A stretch of 16,946 nucleotides of DNA, taken from an uncultured Ureaplasma sp. GTDB taxonomy: Bacteria > Bacillota_I > Bacilli_A > Mycoplasmatales > Mycoplasmoidaceae. The stretch lies in assembly GCA_902782585.1 (NCBI GenBank), contig CACZNK010000047.1, forward strand, positions 1 through 16,946, read 5' to 3'. Positions 1 to 9,110 of this stretch are shown here, in pieces. A program made the position numbers and the translations under genes. The notes beneath the pieces are model-generated. The model saw only the letters and a program-made list of their open reading frames with translations, made no database searches and was not told the origin of the DNA. Within the stretch, counting starts at the first letter, position 1, and every line of letters starts with the position of its first letter.

Positions 1-264
1 AAAACTAAAGTTCTTAAATATAAAGTTGTAAATACCAATATTGATAAAAAGTTTATTGGTAAAAATTTAGATTTAGAAAGAGTTAAAACTAAAGGTGGTC
101 CTGGTAATGACAGGACACCTCCTAAAAAACAAAAATCAACAAGAGATTTGTTGATTGAGTTTATGGGTGAACAAAGAGCATTCAATAAACAACAGTTAGA
201 ATTTAATAAGACTATCGTTAATAGACTTGATAGAATAGTTAAAGTTAATAACCTAAAAGAGTAA
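1..264 (+). CDS. C-terminal fragment of a hypothetical protein (5' end outside window)
   Basis: An open frame enters from the left edge and runs 87 codons to TAA at 262-264. I do not recognise the family. The visible part is Lys-rich, has a Gly/Pro-rich patch (KGGPGNDRTPPKK) at about residues 32-44, and ends in an amphipathic helical stretch (DLLIEFMGEQRAFNKQQLEF onward) that could be a short coiled coil. Short Lys/Gln/Asn-rich helical tails of this kind are common in small mycoplasma hypothetical proteins, some encoded by mobile elements; no catalytic motif is visible. A strong terminator follows 27 bases after the stop, so this is a genuine gene end. Confidence 0.65.
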   Translation, partial: KTKVLKYKVVNTNIDKKFIGKNLDLERVKTKGGPGNDRTPPKKQKSTRDLLIEFMGEQRAFNKQQLEFNKTIVNRLDRIVKVNNLKE

Positions 265-290
265 ATGATAAATTTACAAATTATAAGATG

Positions 291-315
291 TGTATCCTGA
301 TTGGATACGTTTTTT
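291..315 (+). terminator. Rho-independent terminator
   Basis: GTATCC (292-297) pairs with GGATAC (303-308) around a 5-base loop. T291 and G309 can extend the stem by a wobble pair, and a run of six T (310-315) follows. It has a T-run only in the plus direction, so it ends the gene at 1-264. Confidence 0.8.
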
Positions 316-524
316 ATTTATGCATATTATTCATAATATCTTCATTAGATATATTCTTAATATATTCAATACGGTTTTATGGAGTAGATGTTAATACATT
401 TCTATGGTGCTTGTGATATAGCTGATTGTATAGTGTAAGCTTAAAGAATATTACAAATGGTTTAACAATGTGAGTAAATTAGTTTATGATACTAAAGAAA
501 ATGGTCTAAATTTAATAACTTAAT
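316..524. other. Non-coding gap, possible transposase relic on minus strand
   Basis: No intact gene is visible. On the minus strand, about 477 down to 322, one frame reads as a protein-like segment: LTLYNQLYHKHHRN, then a TP pair followed by an in-frame TAA, then NRIEYIKNISNEDIMNNMHK before a final TAA. A YN..HR...TP..RI pattern resembles the C-terminal end of DDE-type (rve) transposases, but the match is short, interrupted and judged by eye. It may simply be spacer. Confidence 0.2.
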
Positions 525-2228
525 TTAATCTTTAAAAATTCACATTTCAGGTGTTGGACATTTTTTAAAGGCATTAGCACTAATTTCTATATTTGTTGGG
601 AATTCATAACCCTTTAAAGCAGCAGAACCATAATATGTTCCATAAAATGCCTCTTGACCAATTCTCCTTAAACTTTTTGGGAATACAACTAATTCATCAC
701 CATATTTAACATAATTGTCAAAGCAATTTGTGTTATAGAAAGCACGATCACAAATCTCTTCTAAATGATTAACATTTACAAACCTAATTCCTGTAATACT
801 ATTTTCACCGTCTGATCAATTAGTTGGGATTTTCTTTACATAATATCATTCATTACCATCATATACAGAATCAGGTATTCGTAATACACCACTACCAGCC
901 AAATACCCATATTCTGAATCACCATTTTCTTTAGAAAATAAGATGAATTCATGATTTGACATAAGTTTCCCTACAACTGCTATTCCACCTCATTTATCCA
1001 TAAAATCATCATTAACTACTTTTATTGGATCAATTTTTACTGTAATTTCACATGCATCATAAATGTTATCATTTTCATTTGATTTTACTGTAATTTTAGT
1101 TTTATATGTATTGCAATCAAGTTTACTATTTAATGTGATATTGCCATCATTATCAACTGTTGCAACATTTGGATTTGATGAAGTCCATATTAAACTTTTA
1201 TTAGTTGCTACATCTGGATAAACATCTGCATTTAATTTGCTTTTTAATCTATTTTCTTCTAGTTCGTCTTTTACAATGTTAAAATTAAGTTTATTTTTAT
1301 CAATCTTTACTGCTTCTACTGGATTAATATTTGGTTTTTCATCCACAGGAGTATCATTAGTAACGCAAACTAAACAAATTACTTCTTTTTCACTATAAAC
1401 TGCTCTGGCAGTAATAGTAGCGGTTCCTACACTATTTGCTGTTACAAGACCATTTTCATCAACAGCAGCGATTGATGGATCTGATGAATTCCATGTTATC
1501 AAATCTAAAACAACACCTGTAGTTAATTGTTCTGTTTCTCCTACTTTTAAATCTAATAAGTTTTTACTTAAACTAAAAGATGTTGTAGGACATGGAACAA
1601 AAACATCACAACATGAATAACATTCTGAAGCAGTTTTTATCATAATACATGCTTGACCATAAGATTTAGCAGTTACAACACCATTATTATCAACTGTAGC
1701 AATATTTGGTTCAAATGAAAGATAGCTTACTGATTTATTAGTAGCATTACTTGGAATAATAGTATGAGTTAATTGAAATGTTTCACCTAGATTTAGTTTA
1801 ACATTTTTTTGATTAAAGTAAATACTTGTTACATCTATTTCTTCTTTTACTGTAACTTCACAACTTGCTGTTTTACCATCAACTGTTGCTGTAATAGTTG
1901 TTCCACCTATACCAATTCCTTTAACTATACCTTCTTCAATGGTAGAACCAATTTCAACAGTAGCAACAGATGTATCTAATGATTCTCAAGTTACAGTTTT
2001 ATATGCAGCATTTTTTGAAAAAATTTGAGCCTTAATAGTTTTATCCATTCCTATAGTTGTTTCAATTTTTGTTATATCTAATTCAACATTTTCTACATGA
2101 GCAATAGTAGCAATAGTTGGACCTTCTTCTTTATTTACACAACTTGTAGTAATAGTTGAAACAAATCCAACTGATGATAGTGGTACTAAAGAAGTAAACA
2201 ACAACTTGGATAGACTGTTTTTTTTCAT
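525..2228 (-). CDS. Surface lipoprotein with four Big_2-type Ig domains and an LRR_5-like C-terminus
   Basis: 567 codons, reading through several in-frame UGA (Trp) such as residues 81 and 413. The N-terminus MKKNSLSKLL followed by a hydrophobic stretch and TITTSC gives lipidation at Cys30, so the mature protein should be membrane-anchored and extracellular. Four Ig-like units of about 80-100 residues follow (about 36-118, 120-200, 200-285 and 290-400). Each shows the Big_2 signature: a W or equivalent then SS/S(N/D)P.(I/V)A.VD..G.(V/I)T, ending in an alternating strand such as GTATITA. From about 413 to 567 the protein changes to a region containing FPKSLRRIGQEAFYG, a Treponema-type/BspA leucine-rich repeat signature (LRR_5). 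A role in adhesion or host/partner binding is inferred from family precedent only. It lies 44 bp downstream of the permease gene on the same strand but has its own TATAAT. No terminator hairpin is evident after the stop. Confidence 0.88.
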
Positions 2229-2245
2229 ATATTATCTATGTACAT

Positions 2246-2251
2246 ATTATA
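2246..2251 (-). promoter_or_regulatory. -10 box for the Big_2 lipoprotein gene
   Basis: On the minus strand a perfect TATAAT lies 17 bases before the ATG at 2228. No convincing -35 or Shine-Dalgarno is present. The expected 5' leader is only about 10 bases. Confidence 0.5.
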
Positions 2252-2272
2252 CATTAACATCATTTTTGTTGC

Positions 2273-3919
2273 TTATTTTTTATGAAGTATTCCATACTTA
2301 ATTTCAAAAACACTTGGAATTATAGAAATTGATAGAAAAGTAAATAACATCACAATAGTCATAATTGATCCTAGCATTTCAAGATTTCATTCATTTCTTA
2401 AATATTCATGTGACTCACCATTTGGAAGAATAATGTTTCTTCCAATATCTTTAGACCATGAATAAATAATGATCGGATTAGCAAATGATGAAACAAAAAT
2501 AAATACTAAACCTAAACCAATAATAATTAAGCTTACTCATGCAGAGATAGTAAATCCTCTAGTTGGATTTACCTTAATTTTATGTGTACGGCGATTAATT
2601 AATGCACCAGCTATTGGAAATAATATGAATAAAAATACAATTATTGGATTCCAATTTGACATTAAACCAATAAATGAATACAAATTATCTAATTTATGTG
2701 TTGAATTATTTAAATCATAACCATTTATTACTTCACAACCTAAAAAGGGCGTTAATTTAGCAGAATTATGATAATCACTAACATCATTATATGCAAATGC
2801 ACCAATGAATGTTAATATTAAAAATAAACAAACAATAATTATTCCGGAATATATAACCCCAACAAGCGGACAATCATTATTTAATTTGTTTTTATATTTT
2901 TTTGGACAAGGTAGATCACCAATTTCAATCAAGTTTTCAAAATACCTTGGATTATAAATTGCAACAATATTAGTGATTCCTAAAATACCAAATGCAATTA
3001 AAATTTCAATAATAGCAATTAATCAATGTGGAATCAAATCTAAACCACTAATTTTACCTTGGTTATTGTTTCCTGAACCAATTAATAATGATAACCCAAT
3101 AAGAACATAAATAATTGAAACAATTAATAATCCAATTAATAATGTTTGAGGAATTTTTTTTGGTTCTTTCATTTCAGAACGCATTCCAGCTGCATTATAA
3201 AAACCATCAAAAGCAAAAGTAATTGCAGGTATTGAACCTACAATACCTAATAATCCCCATGTTCTTGTGAGCATTATAAATGTGGTATGTGTTTGAATTA
3301 CATTTGGTAATAATGATATTTGACCCATTGGTTTATGATTAATTGTAACCACAACAAATCCAGCAATACATGCAAATACTAATGGAATAAATTTAACAGA
3401 AGTAATAATTCAATTTTGAATATTACCAACAAATGAACTTATTCCAGAGACAATAAGAAATCATGTAGTAATAGTAAGTGAAATAATTGCAATTAATCAT
3501 CAAGAAGATTGTCAACCAAATGCATCTTGAAACATCATCATGGTATAGTATGGAGTTATAAAAAAACATAATGGTAAAGATATAAATGCCATATAGTTTT
3601 TAGCACATTTGTATAAAAATTTATTACAAAATGTTTTAACTCATCCTATCACACCTAAATTTCTATTATTATCCGCTGAAGAAACTTCAACTAATGCTAA
3701 TCCCATACAAATAACCCCAATAATTGAGAATACTCAAGAAATTAAGGTTAATAAATAACTACCACCAACATTATTTAAAATTTCACCATTTTTTAGAAAT
3801 ATACCTGCACCTATTGATGAACCAACAACTAATAAAATACTAGAGAAAAAGCCAATTTTTTTCTTTTTTATTTCAGAAGATTGGATTTTAGACTTACAAT
3901 TTTTTTTATGATTTGACAT
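2273..3919 (-). CDS. APC-superfamily amino acid permease
   Basis: 548 codons with in-frame UGA read as Trp; frame is continuous from ATG at 3917-3919 to TAA at 2273-2275. It is a multi-pass membrane transporter predicted to import (or exchange) amino acids. After a short Lys-rich cytosolic N-terminus, the first membrane helix holds GSSIGAGIFLKNGEI (about residues 33-47), the APC family TM1 substrate-binding motif. Around 230-260 the segment ITFAFDGFYNAAG then EMKEPKKIP matches the TM6 and following-loop signature (FAF.G...A.E...P.k.IP). I count about 12 hydrophobic segments, and a large hydrophilic loop at about 383-410. Length is somewhat above the 450-500 typical of bacterial APC permeases but normal for mollicutes. 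Substrate cannot be assigned. It is divergent from dnaK, sharing a 169-bp intergenic region, and reads toward the lipoprotein at 525-2228, with which it may be co-transcribed. Confidence 0.9.
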
Positions 3920-3949
3920 GGCTTAAAATTTTTAAAATTTCATTAATAA

Positions 3950-3955
3950 AGTATA
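3950..3955 (-). promoter_or_regulatory. Probable -10 box for the permease gene
   Basis: TATACT on the minus strand lies 30 bases before the ATG at 3919. No clear -35 is found. The short leader contains an AT-only inverted repeat (AAATTTT/AAAATTT) and no recognisable Shine-Dalgarno. Confidence 0.35.
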
Positions 3956-4001
3956 TATATGTGAATGCAAATTTTCTCACATATTTGTTAAATTTAAATA
4001 A

Positions 4002-4028
4002 TTAGCACTCTTTTTGTCAAAGTGCTAA
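4002..4028 (+). promoter_or_regulatory. CIRCE operator (HrcA binding site)
   Basis: TTAGCACTC (4002-4010), a 9-base spacer, then AAGTGCTAA (4020-4028). This is the CIRCE inverted repeat with a single departure from the canonical right arm GAGTGCTAA. CIRCE binds the repressor HrcA, which is released on heat shock. Here the operator covers the dnaK -35 region, so bound HrcA should block polymerase directly. Confidence 0.93.
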
Positions 4029-4043
4029 TTTTTTTTGTATAAT
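4014..4043 (+). promoter_or_regulatory. dnaK promoter
   Basis: A -35-like TTGTCA (4014-4019) lies in the spacer and right edge of CIRCE. It is separated by 18 bases from a perfect TATAAT (4038-4043). Start of transcription is expected near 4050, giving a leader of about 40 bases. This is the only conventional sigma-70-type promoter in the window with both elements. Confidence 0.8.
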
Positions 4044-4074
4044 CATATCTTGTAGATATAAAATTAATGAAATT

Positions 4075-4080
4075 AAGGAG
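4075..4080 (+). promoter_or_regulatory. Shine-Dalgarno of dnaK
   Basis: AAGGAG ends 8 bases before the ATG at 4089. It fixes the start and contrasts with the lipoprotein genes, most of which lack such a site. Confidence 0.88.
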
Positions 4081-4088
4081 AATAAAAA

Positions 4089-5870
4089 ATGGCAAGTAAA
4101 AATGTTATTATTGGTATTGACTTAGGAACTACTAATTCATGTGTGGCTGTTATTGAAGGAGATAAACCACGTGTATTAGAAACACCAGAGGGAAAAAGAA
4201 CAGTACCAAGTATTGTTTCTTTTAAAAACAATGAATTTGTAGTTGGTGATGCTGCTAAGCGTCAAATGATTACTAATCCTAATACAATTTACTCAATTAA
4301 AAGAAAAATGGGTACTAGTGAAAAAGTTAAATTAGGAGATAAAATGTTTACACCTGAAGAAATTTCAGCAAAAATTTTAGCTTATATTAAAAATTATGCT
4401 GAGCAAAAATTAGGTCATCCTGTATCAAAAGCAGTTATTACTGTTCCTGCATACTTTAATGATGCTCAAAGAACTGCAACTAAAAATGCGGGTAAAATTG
4501 CTGGTTTAGAAGTTGAACGTATTATTAATGAACCAACAGCAGCTGCTTTATCATATGGATTAGATAAATCTAATAAAGCACAAAAAATTCTTGTATGTGA
4601 CTTAGGTGGTGGTACATTTGATGTATCATTACTTGAAATTGCTGATGGTACTTTTGAAGTATTAGCAACAAGTGGTGATACTTTACTTGGTGGTGATGAT
4701 TGGGATAACAAAATTATCAATTGAATTATTGATGAAGTTAAAAAAGATCATGGTATCAACTTATCAAATGATAAGATGGCAATGCAAAGATTGAAAGAAG
4801 CAGCAGAAAAAGCAAAAATTGACTTATCTGCTCAAAAAGAAACACAAATTTTATTACCTTATTTATCAATGACTAAAGATGGTCCTATTAATGTGGAGAA
4901 AACATTAACTCGTGCTACATTTGAAAAACTTTCACAAGATTTATTAGACCGTTGCGAAAAACCAATATTAGATGCCATTAAACAATCTAAATTAGAATTT
5001 AAAGATATTAATCAAGTATTACTAGTTGGTGGTAGTAGTCGTATGCCAATGTTTAGAGAATTAATTAAAAAAATTACCAATAAACCATTGAATATGACTA
5101 TTAACCCTGATGAAGTTGTTGCTATGGGAGCTGCAATCCAAGGTGGAGTATTAACAGGTGATGTAAATGATATTTTATTATTGGATGTAACTCCTTTAAC
5201 ATTATCAATTGAAACTCTAGGTGGTGTAGCTACTCCTTTAATTAAAAGGAATACTACTATTCCTGTGAGTGAATCAAAAATATTCTCAACTGCTGCTGAT
5301 AATCAGCCTGCTGTTGATATTAATGTTGTTCAAGGTGAAAGACCAATGGCTAAAGATAATAAGTCATTAGGTACATTTACTTTAAGTGGTATTGATCCTG
5401 CACCTAAAGGTATTCCACAAATTCAAATTACATTTAATATTGATGCTAATGGTATCATGAATGTAACTGCTAAAGATTTAAAAAACAATAAAGAGGCAAG
5501 TATTACTATTAAAGGAAGTACAAATCTAAAAGAAGAAGAAATTAACCGTATGGTTAAAGAAGCTGAAGAGAATAAAGAAAAAGATGCTAAGATTAAAGAA
5601 CAAACTGAAATTAAATATCGTGCTGAATCATTAATTACTACTTTTGAAAAGTCATTAAATAATGAAAAAGCAAAAAGTTTACCAGAAGAACAAAAGAAAA
5701 CTGCTCAAAAACAAATTGATGAATTAAAAGATTTGTTAAAAAATGAAAAATGAGATGAACTTAAAAAACGTCTTGATGCATTTGAACAAGTAGCTTCACA
5801 ATTTTCTAACCAACAAAATAATAACAATAATTCACAAACAGATAATCAATCAAATAATAAAAAGAAATAA
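4089..5870 (+). CDS. dnaK: Molecular chaperone DnaK (Hsp70)
   Basis: 593 codons, complete; UGA encodes Trp at residues 212 and 555. DnaK binds exposed hydrophobic segments of proteins in the cytosol and cycles between ATP and ADP states with DnaJ and GrpE. All Hsp70 landmarks are present: phosphate-1 loop GIDLGTTNSC (about 9-18), VPAYFNDAQR (about 120), NEPTAAALSYG (about 147), phosphate-2 DLGGGTFDVSLLEIADG (about 171-187), adenosine-site VGGSSRMP (about 313-320), and the interdomain linker region LLLDVTPLTLSIET (about 360-373). The beta-sandwich substrate domain and a helical lid follow. The tail is Asn/Gln/Lys-rich and lacks an EEVD-like end. As in Gram-positive and mollicute DnaK, the N-terminal insertion of proteobacterial DnaK is absent, and the GGDDWDN variant is seen. 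Regulated by CIRCE/HrcA. grpE, dnaJ and hrcA are not adjacent. Confidence 0.98.
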
Positions 5871-5894
5871 TAATTATTGCATTTATTATTTTTT
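5865..5894. terminator. Probable bidirectional terminator between dnaK and the convergent LRR gene
   Basis: AAATAATAA (5865-5873, overlapping the dnaK stop) can pair with TTATTATTT (5883-5891) around a 9-base loop, followed by more T to 5894. The stem is all A-T, so it is weak, but it sits exactly between convergent stops at 5870 and 5906. T-rich tails flank it in both directions. Confidence 0.45.
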
Positions 5895-5905
5895 AAAAAT
5901 AGAAC

Positions 5906-8509
5906 TTAGTGAACTGTTATTGATAATTTTCTATAAGGATATATACTACTATTTGGGAAATCTGAACCAAAATTTGAACCATCAATTACTTCAATTTTAA
6001 TACCAGTTGAATAGGCACTACAATTTGAATTATCCATTGCAAATGAATATATTGATTTTTCAAATTTTCCCTCAAATTTATAAGAACATAAAATTATTAC
6101 AGTAGAAGTAAATTTTCTACAATTTCACATAAAATTATTGCCAATATATGTAGTGCCATAAGGAAGAGTTATTTTATTATTAAATTGATCACATCAAGCT
6201 AAAAAATCATCTCCAATCGAGGTTACACCATCTGGAATTGTTAATTCTTTATTGAAATTTGTACATTCACGTAAAAAATCATCTCCAATCGAGGTTACAC
6301 CATCTGGAATTGTTAATTGTTGATTAAAACTAGTACATCAACTTAAAAAATAATCTCCAATTGAGGTAATGGAATCAGAAATTGTTATAGGTTGATTAAA
6401 ATTAGTACATAAAAATAAAAAATAATCTCCAATCGAGGCTACACTATTTGGAATAGTTATTGGTTGATTAAAACTAGTACATCAACTTAAAAAAGAATCT
6501 CCAATTGAGGTGATAGTATCCGGAATTGTTAAAGGTTGATTAAAACTAGTACATCTATTTAAAAAATAATCTCCAATTGAGGTGATAGTATCCGGAATTG
6601 TTAAAGGTTGATTAAAACTAGAACAAAGAAACAAGAAATCATCTCCAATCGAGGTTACACCATCTGGAATTGTTAATTGTTGATTGAAATTTGTACATTC
6701 ACGTAAAAAACTATCAGTAATTGTGGTTATAGAATTTGGAATAGTTATTGGTTGATTAAAACTAGTACATCTATTTAAAAAATTATCACCTATTCAAGTT
6801 ACACATTCATTGATTGTTATTGATTTATTAAAACTACAACATCCACTTAAAAAATAGTCTCCAATCGAGGTTATAGCATCTTGGAATATTATTGGTTGAT
6901 TAAAGCTAGTGCACCCAGATAAAAAATTATTACCAATTGAAGTTATTGAATTTGGAAATATTATTGGTTGATTAAAGCTAGTGCACCCAGATAAAAAATT
7001 ATTACCAATGGTATTTATAGGTAAGCCATTATATGTTGTAGGAAAATTAAATGGTATATTGAAGGTACTTGGATCATAATTTGAATTTGTAAAATCTGTT
7101 GACATCTCATAAGATTTAGCACCTATAAGTGAACGAAATACTAAAAAATTACAATATATAAGATGTCTATATTCAATTCCATTATCAAAATCTGCAGGTA
7201 TGATGTCAAAAAAATTAGATAAAGATTGATTTGTAGAATTAATATTTATTCCTAATGTATAACATTTAGCATTTCGATTATGTGTTAAAAAAGCATTATT
7301 GTTAATAGAAAAAGCATTAGGACTACAATCAAAATATATTGTGTTTGTATATGAATCATTTTCTTGCATAAAATTGTTACCAATTGAAGTTACATTACTA
7401 GGGATTGTTATAGATATATTGAAACTAGAACACCCATATAAGAAGTTATCTCCAATTGAAGATATCCTGATTGGAATTGTTATTAATTGATTGAAATTTT
7501 TACAATTACGTAAGAAATTATTAGGAATTTTTGTAATGTTGTTGGAAATGTAAAATTCACTATTAAAAGCACTGCAATTATTTAAAAAATTATCTCCAAT
7601 TGTTTGTACGCCATTAGGTATTGATAGACTTTTATTAAATGATCAACAACCACTTAAAAAGAATGCACCTATTGATGTTATTGAGTCTGGAATTGTTATT
7701 GGTTGATTATAACTAGTACATCCAGCTAAAAAATTATCACCTATAGCATTTACAGTTAAATTATTGTACATTGTAGGAATATTAACATGTAAGTTGAATT
7801 CTGTTCGTTCATACATTGAATCTGAAAAATCTGTTCTTACTGTATATCCACCTAGATTATTTCTTTCATACTTAAGAAATGATTGAACTAAGATTAAATT
7901 TCTTAAATATATTGCTGAGAAATATGATGGAAATTTTTCATTAAATTCATTTTTAAATAAATCATCAATGATAATTGAAATACCAATTTTATATGAATCA
8001 GCATCAATATTTTCTGTAGACAATGTTTCTTCACTACTTACAAAACAACTTATATTACAGTCCATTGTAATTACTGATACATATGAATCATTAGAACACA
8101 TAAAAGATTTGCCGATTGATGTTATTGATTCTGGAATTGTTATTGGTTGATTAAAACTAGTACAACCATATAAAAAATTATCCCCAATTGAAGTTATATT
8201 ATTTGGAATTGTTAAAGGTTGATTAAAACTAGTACAACCATATAAAAAATTATCCCCAATACCTTTTACAGGCAAATTGTTGTAAGTTGAAGGGATGTTA
8301 AAATATAAATTAAATTCTGTTTGATCATATATTGAATCTGAAAAATTAGTTATTATTAAATATCCATTTTTGATATCATCTCAAACAAAATCAAGAAAAT
8401 TATTTTTAATGTTATCTTCATTATCATGATTGCATGATGATAAAACACTTATAGGTGAAGTGTAAGACAAAGTAATTATTCCAAGTTTAATCAATGATGA
8501 TCATTTCAT
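5906..8509 (-). CDS. BspA-like leucine-rich-repeat lipoprotein built of three concatenated LRR cassettes
   Basis: 867 codons with in-frame UGA as Trp. MKWSSLIKLG, a hydrophobic stretch and SVLSSC give lipidation at Cys26. The rest is LRR of the LRR_5/BspA type with a 24-residue period, consensus SIGDNFL.GCTSFNQPI, the x.IP..(I/V)T strand closing each unit. Three cassettes follow one another. Each has an N-terminal piece containing TxFN(I/L)xxNIP(S/T)xYNxLxVxxIG, an LRR run, and a C-terminal cap of about 80-100 residues that begins at a repeat with FM in place of FL. LRR runs are at about residues 83-130 (2 units), 255-374 (5 units) and 500-787 (12 units). The last cap (788-867) resembles that of the gene at 9111-11798. 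LRR surface proteins of this type bind host or microbial partners in other organisms; the ligand here is unknown. A TATAAT lies 10 bases before the ATG and no Shine-Dalgarno is present. Confidence 0.9.
6149..7012 (-). repeat. Tandem 72-bp LRR repeats, cassette 3 (12 units)
   Basis: Twelve coding units of 72 bp (24 residues). Several are nearly identical at DNA level: the minus-strand complement of CTCCAATCGAGGTTACACCA recurs near 6214, 6284 and 6644. Codons at the Trp/Arg/Leu position before the conserved Cys (SGC, NRC, REC, FLC, SWC) are the main variable sites. Confidence 0.9.
7388..7747 (-). repeat. Tandem 72-bp LRR repeats, cassette 2 (5 units)
   Basis: Five 24-residue units, more diverged than those of cassette 3. 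One unit reads GCWSFNKS, using UGA for the Trp. The array ends at FMQENDSY, the cap-initiating variant. Confidence 0.85.
8120..8263 (-). repeat. Tandem 72-bp LRR repeats, cassette 1 (2 units)
   Basis: Two nearly identical 24-residue units (GDNFLYGCTSFNQP) with a DNA period of exactly 72 bp. The 60 bp at 8171-8230 are identical to 10359-10418 in the neighbouring LRR gene. Confidence 0.85.
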
Positions 8510-8519
8510 ATATATAAAT

Positions 8520-8525
8520 ATTATA
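8520..8525 (-). promoter_or_regulatory. -10 box of the 867-residue LRR lipoprotein gene
   Basis: TATAAT on the minus strand, 10 bases before the ATG at 8509, implies a leader of only 2-4 bases. No Shine-Dalgarno is present. The same A+T stretch could also supply a plus-strand TATAAA (8522-8527) for the decayed gene that starts near 8542. Confidence 0.5.
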
Positions 8526-8541
8526 AAATAATGTGTAAAGT

Positions 8542-9078
8542 ATGAGATTAATGTGCATCAATTATTTTTAGTACTAGTTGCAAAAATAAAATTATTAGTA
8601 ATTTAATTAGTATTCATGCAGAGGGCAATGAAATTTTAACTTTTTAAATTAGTTAAATAGTGATGAGGTAAAATTAAATATAAAGATTAAAATTATTTAA
8701 TCTTTATATTTAAAAACTAATAATTCAAATGGATGAAATAGCATGGCTAAAATTCATATTTATTCACTAATAATGTATCAATTTATGGTGATATAATGGC
8801 ATAAAATTAACAATGGAAACAATTCATCAATAAAAATTTCATATATGTCTTTTTTGCTAATCCATTTATTGATTGCAAAACTCTTAATAAGTGTAAGTGA
8901 AGATTCTCCAATTATTGCTTGTTTAAATTTAGTGTTTCAAGGTTGTACATCACTAAAATATGGTTCCGATTTACCACCAAAAACTGCAACTGTATGCTCA
9001 TAGGTTATGTTTAAAGGTTGAGCAAATGGTGTTGTTGAAGATGGGGTGTGCAACTATGATGGTAGTTATAATCATTAA
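8542..9078 (+). pseudogene. Decayed BspA-like lipoprotein gene, relative of 11903-13423
   Basis: No open frame spans this stretch, but successive frames hold pieces that line up, in order, with the intact gene at 11903-13423. IFSTSCKNK (TGC at 8579-8581) matches a lipobox. YSCRGQWN (8611) matches YSFDTENWN. SLYLKTNNSNGW (8701) matches ILYLKGNNPTGW. NVSIYGDIMA (about 8772) matches EVYVAGSVMA. QGCTSLKYGSDLPPKTAT (about 8938-8991) matches the NCTSLKNAPNLPAT repeat. MFKGWANGVVEDG (about 9007) matches the C-terminal FKNWVNGVNEDG. The frame changes at least twice, and in-frame stops occur, for example TAA 8698 and TAG 9001. Most of the repeat array and the Ig-like domain are missing. A candidate ATG at 8542 is one base out of frame with the lipobox. 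It is divergent from the LRR gene at 8509, as its intact relative is from 11798. Confidence 0.8.
8674..8713. repeat. 18-bp perfect inverted repeat with 4-base loop
   Basis: The arm at 8674-8691 is the exact reverse complement of 8696-8713, with loop ATTA. It is A-T rich (one G-C pair per arm) and lies inside the decayed LRR gene. In the minus direction it is followed by a short T-rich stretch, so it might end transcripts coming from 9111-11798. In the plus direction it has no T-run. Confidence 0.8.
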
Positions 9079-9110
9079 CAAATTAAACAAAATCACCACT
9101 AGAATAAAAA

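Noticed and set aside
990..2228. Two separate short minus-strand genes at 990-1643 and 1986-2228
   Set aside because: They are one gene; the breaks are in-frame UGA codons read as Trp, and the frame continues to TAA at 525-527.
2469..2720. 83-codon plus-strand open frame within the permease gene
   Set aside because: Antisense shadow of a membrane protein whose frame, motifs and start are clear.
4466..4720. 84-codon minus-strand open frame within dnaK
   Set aside because: Complement of the well-conserved phosphate-2 region of dnaK; no start signals.
8845..9003. Short plus-strand gene MSFLLIHLL... with a hydrophobic start
   Set aside because: Its second half is an LRR repeat fragment and its first half is a frameshifted part of the same remnant, so it is part of the pseudogene at 8542-9078.
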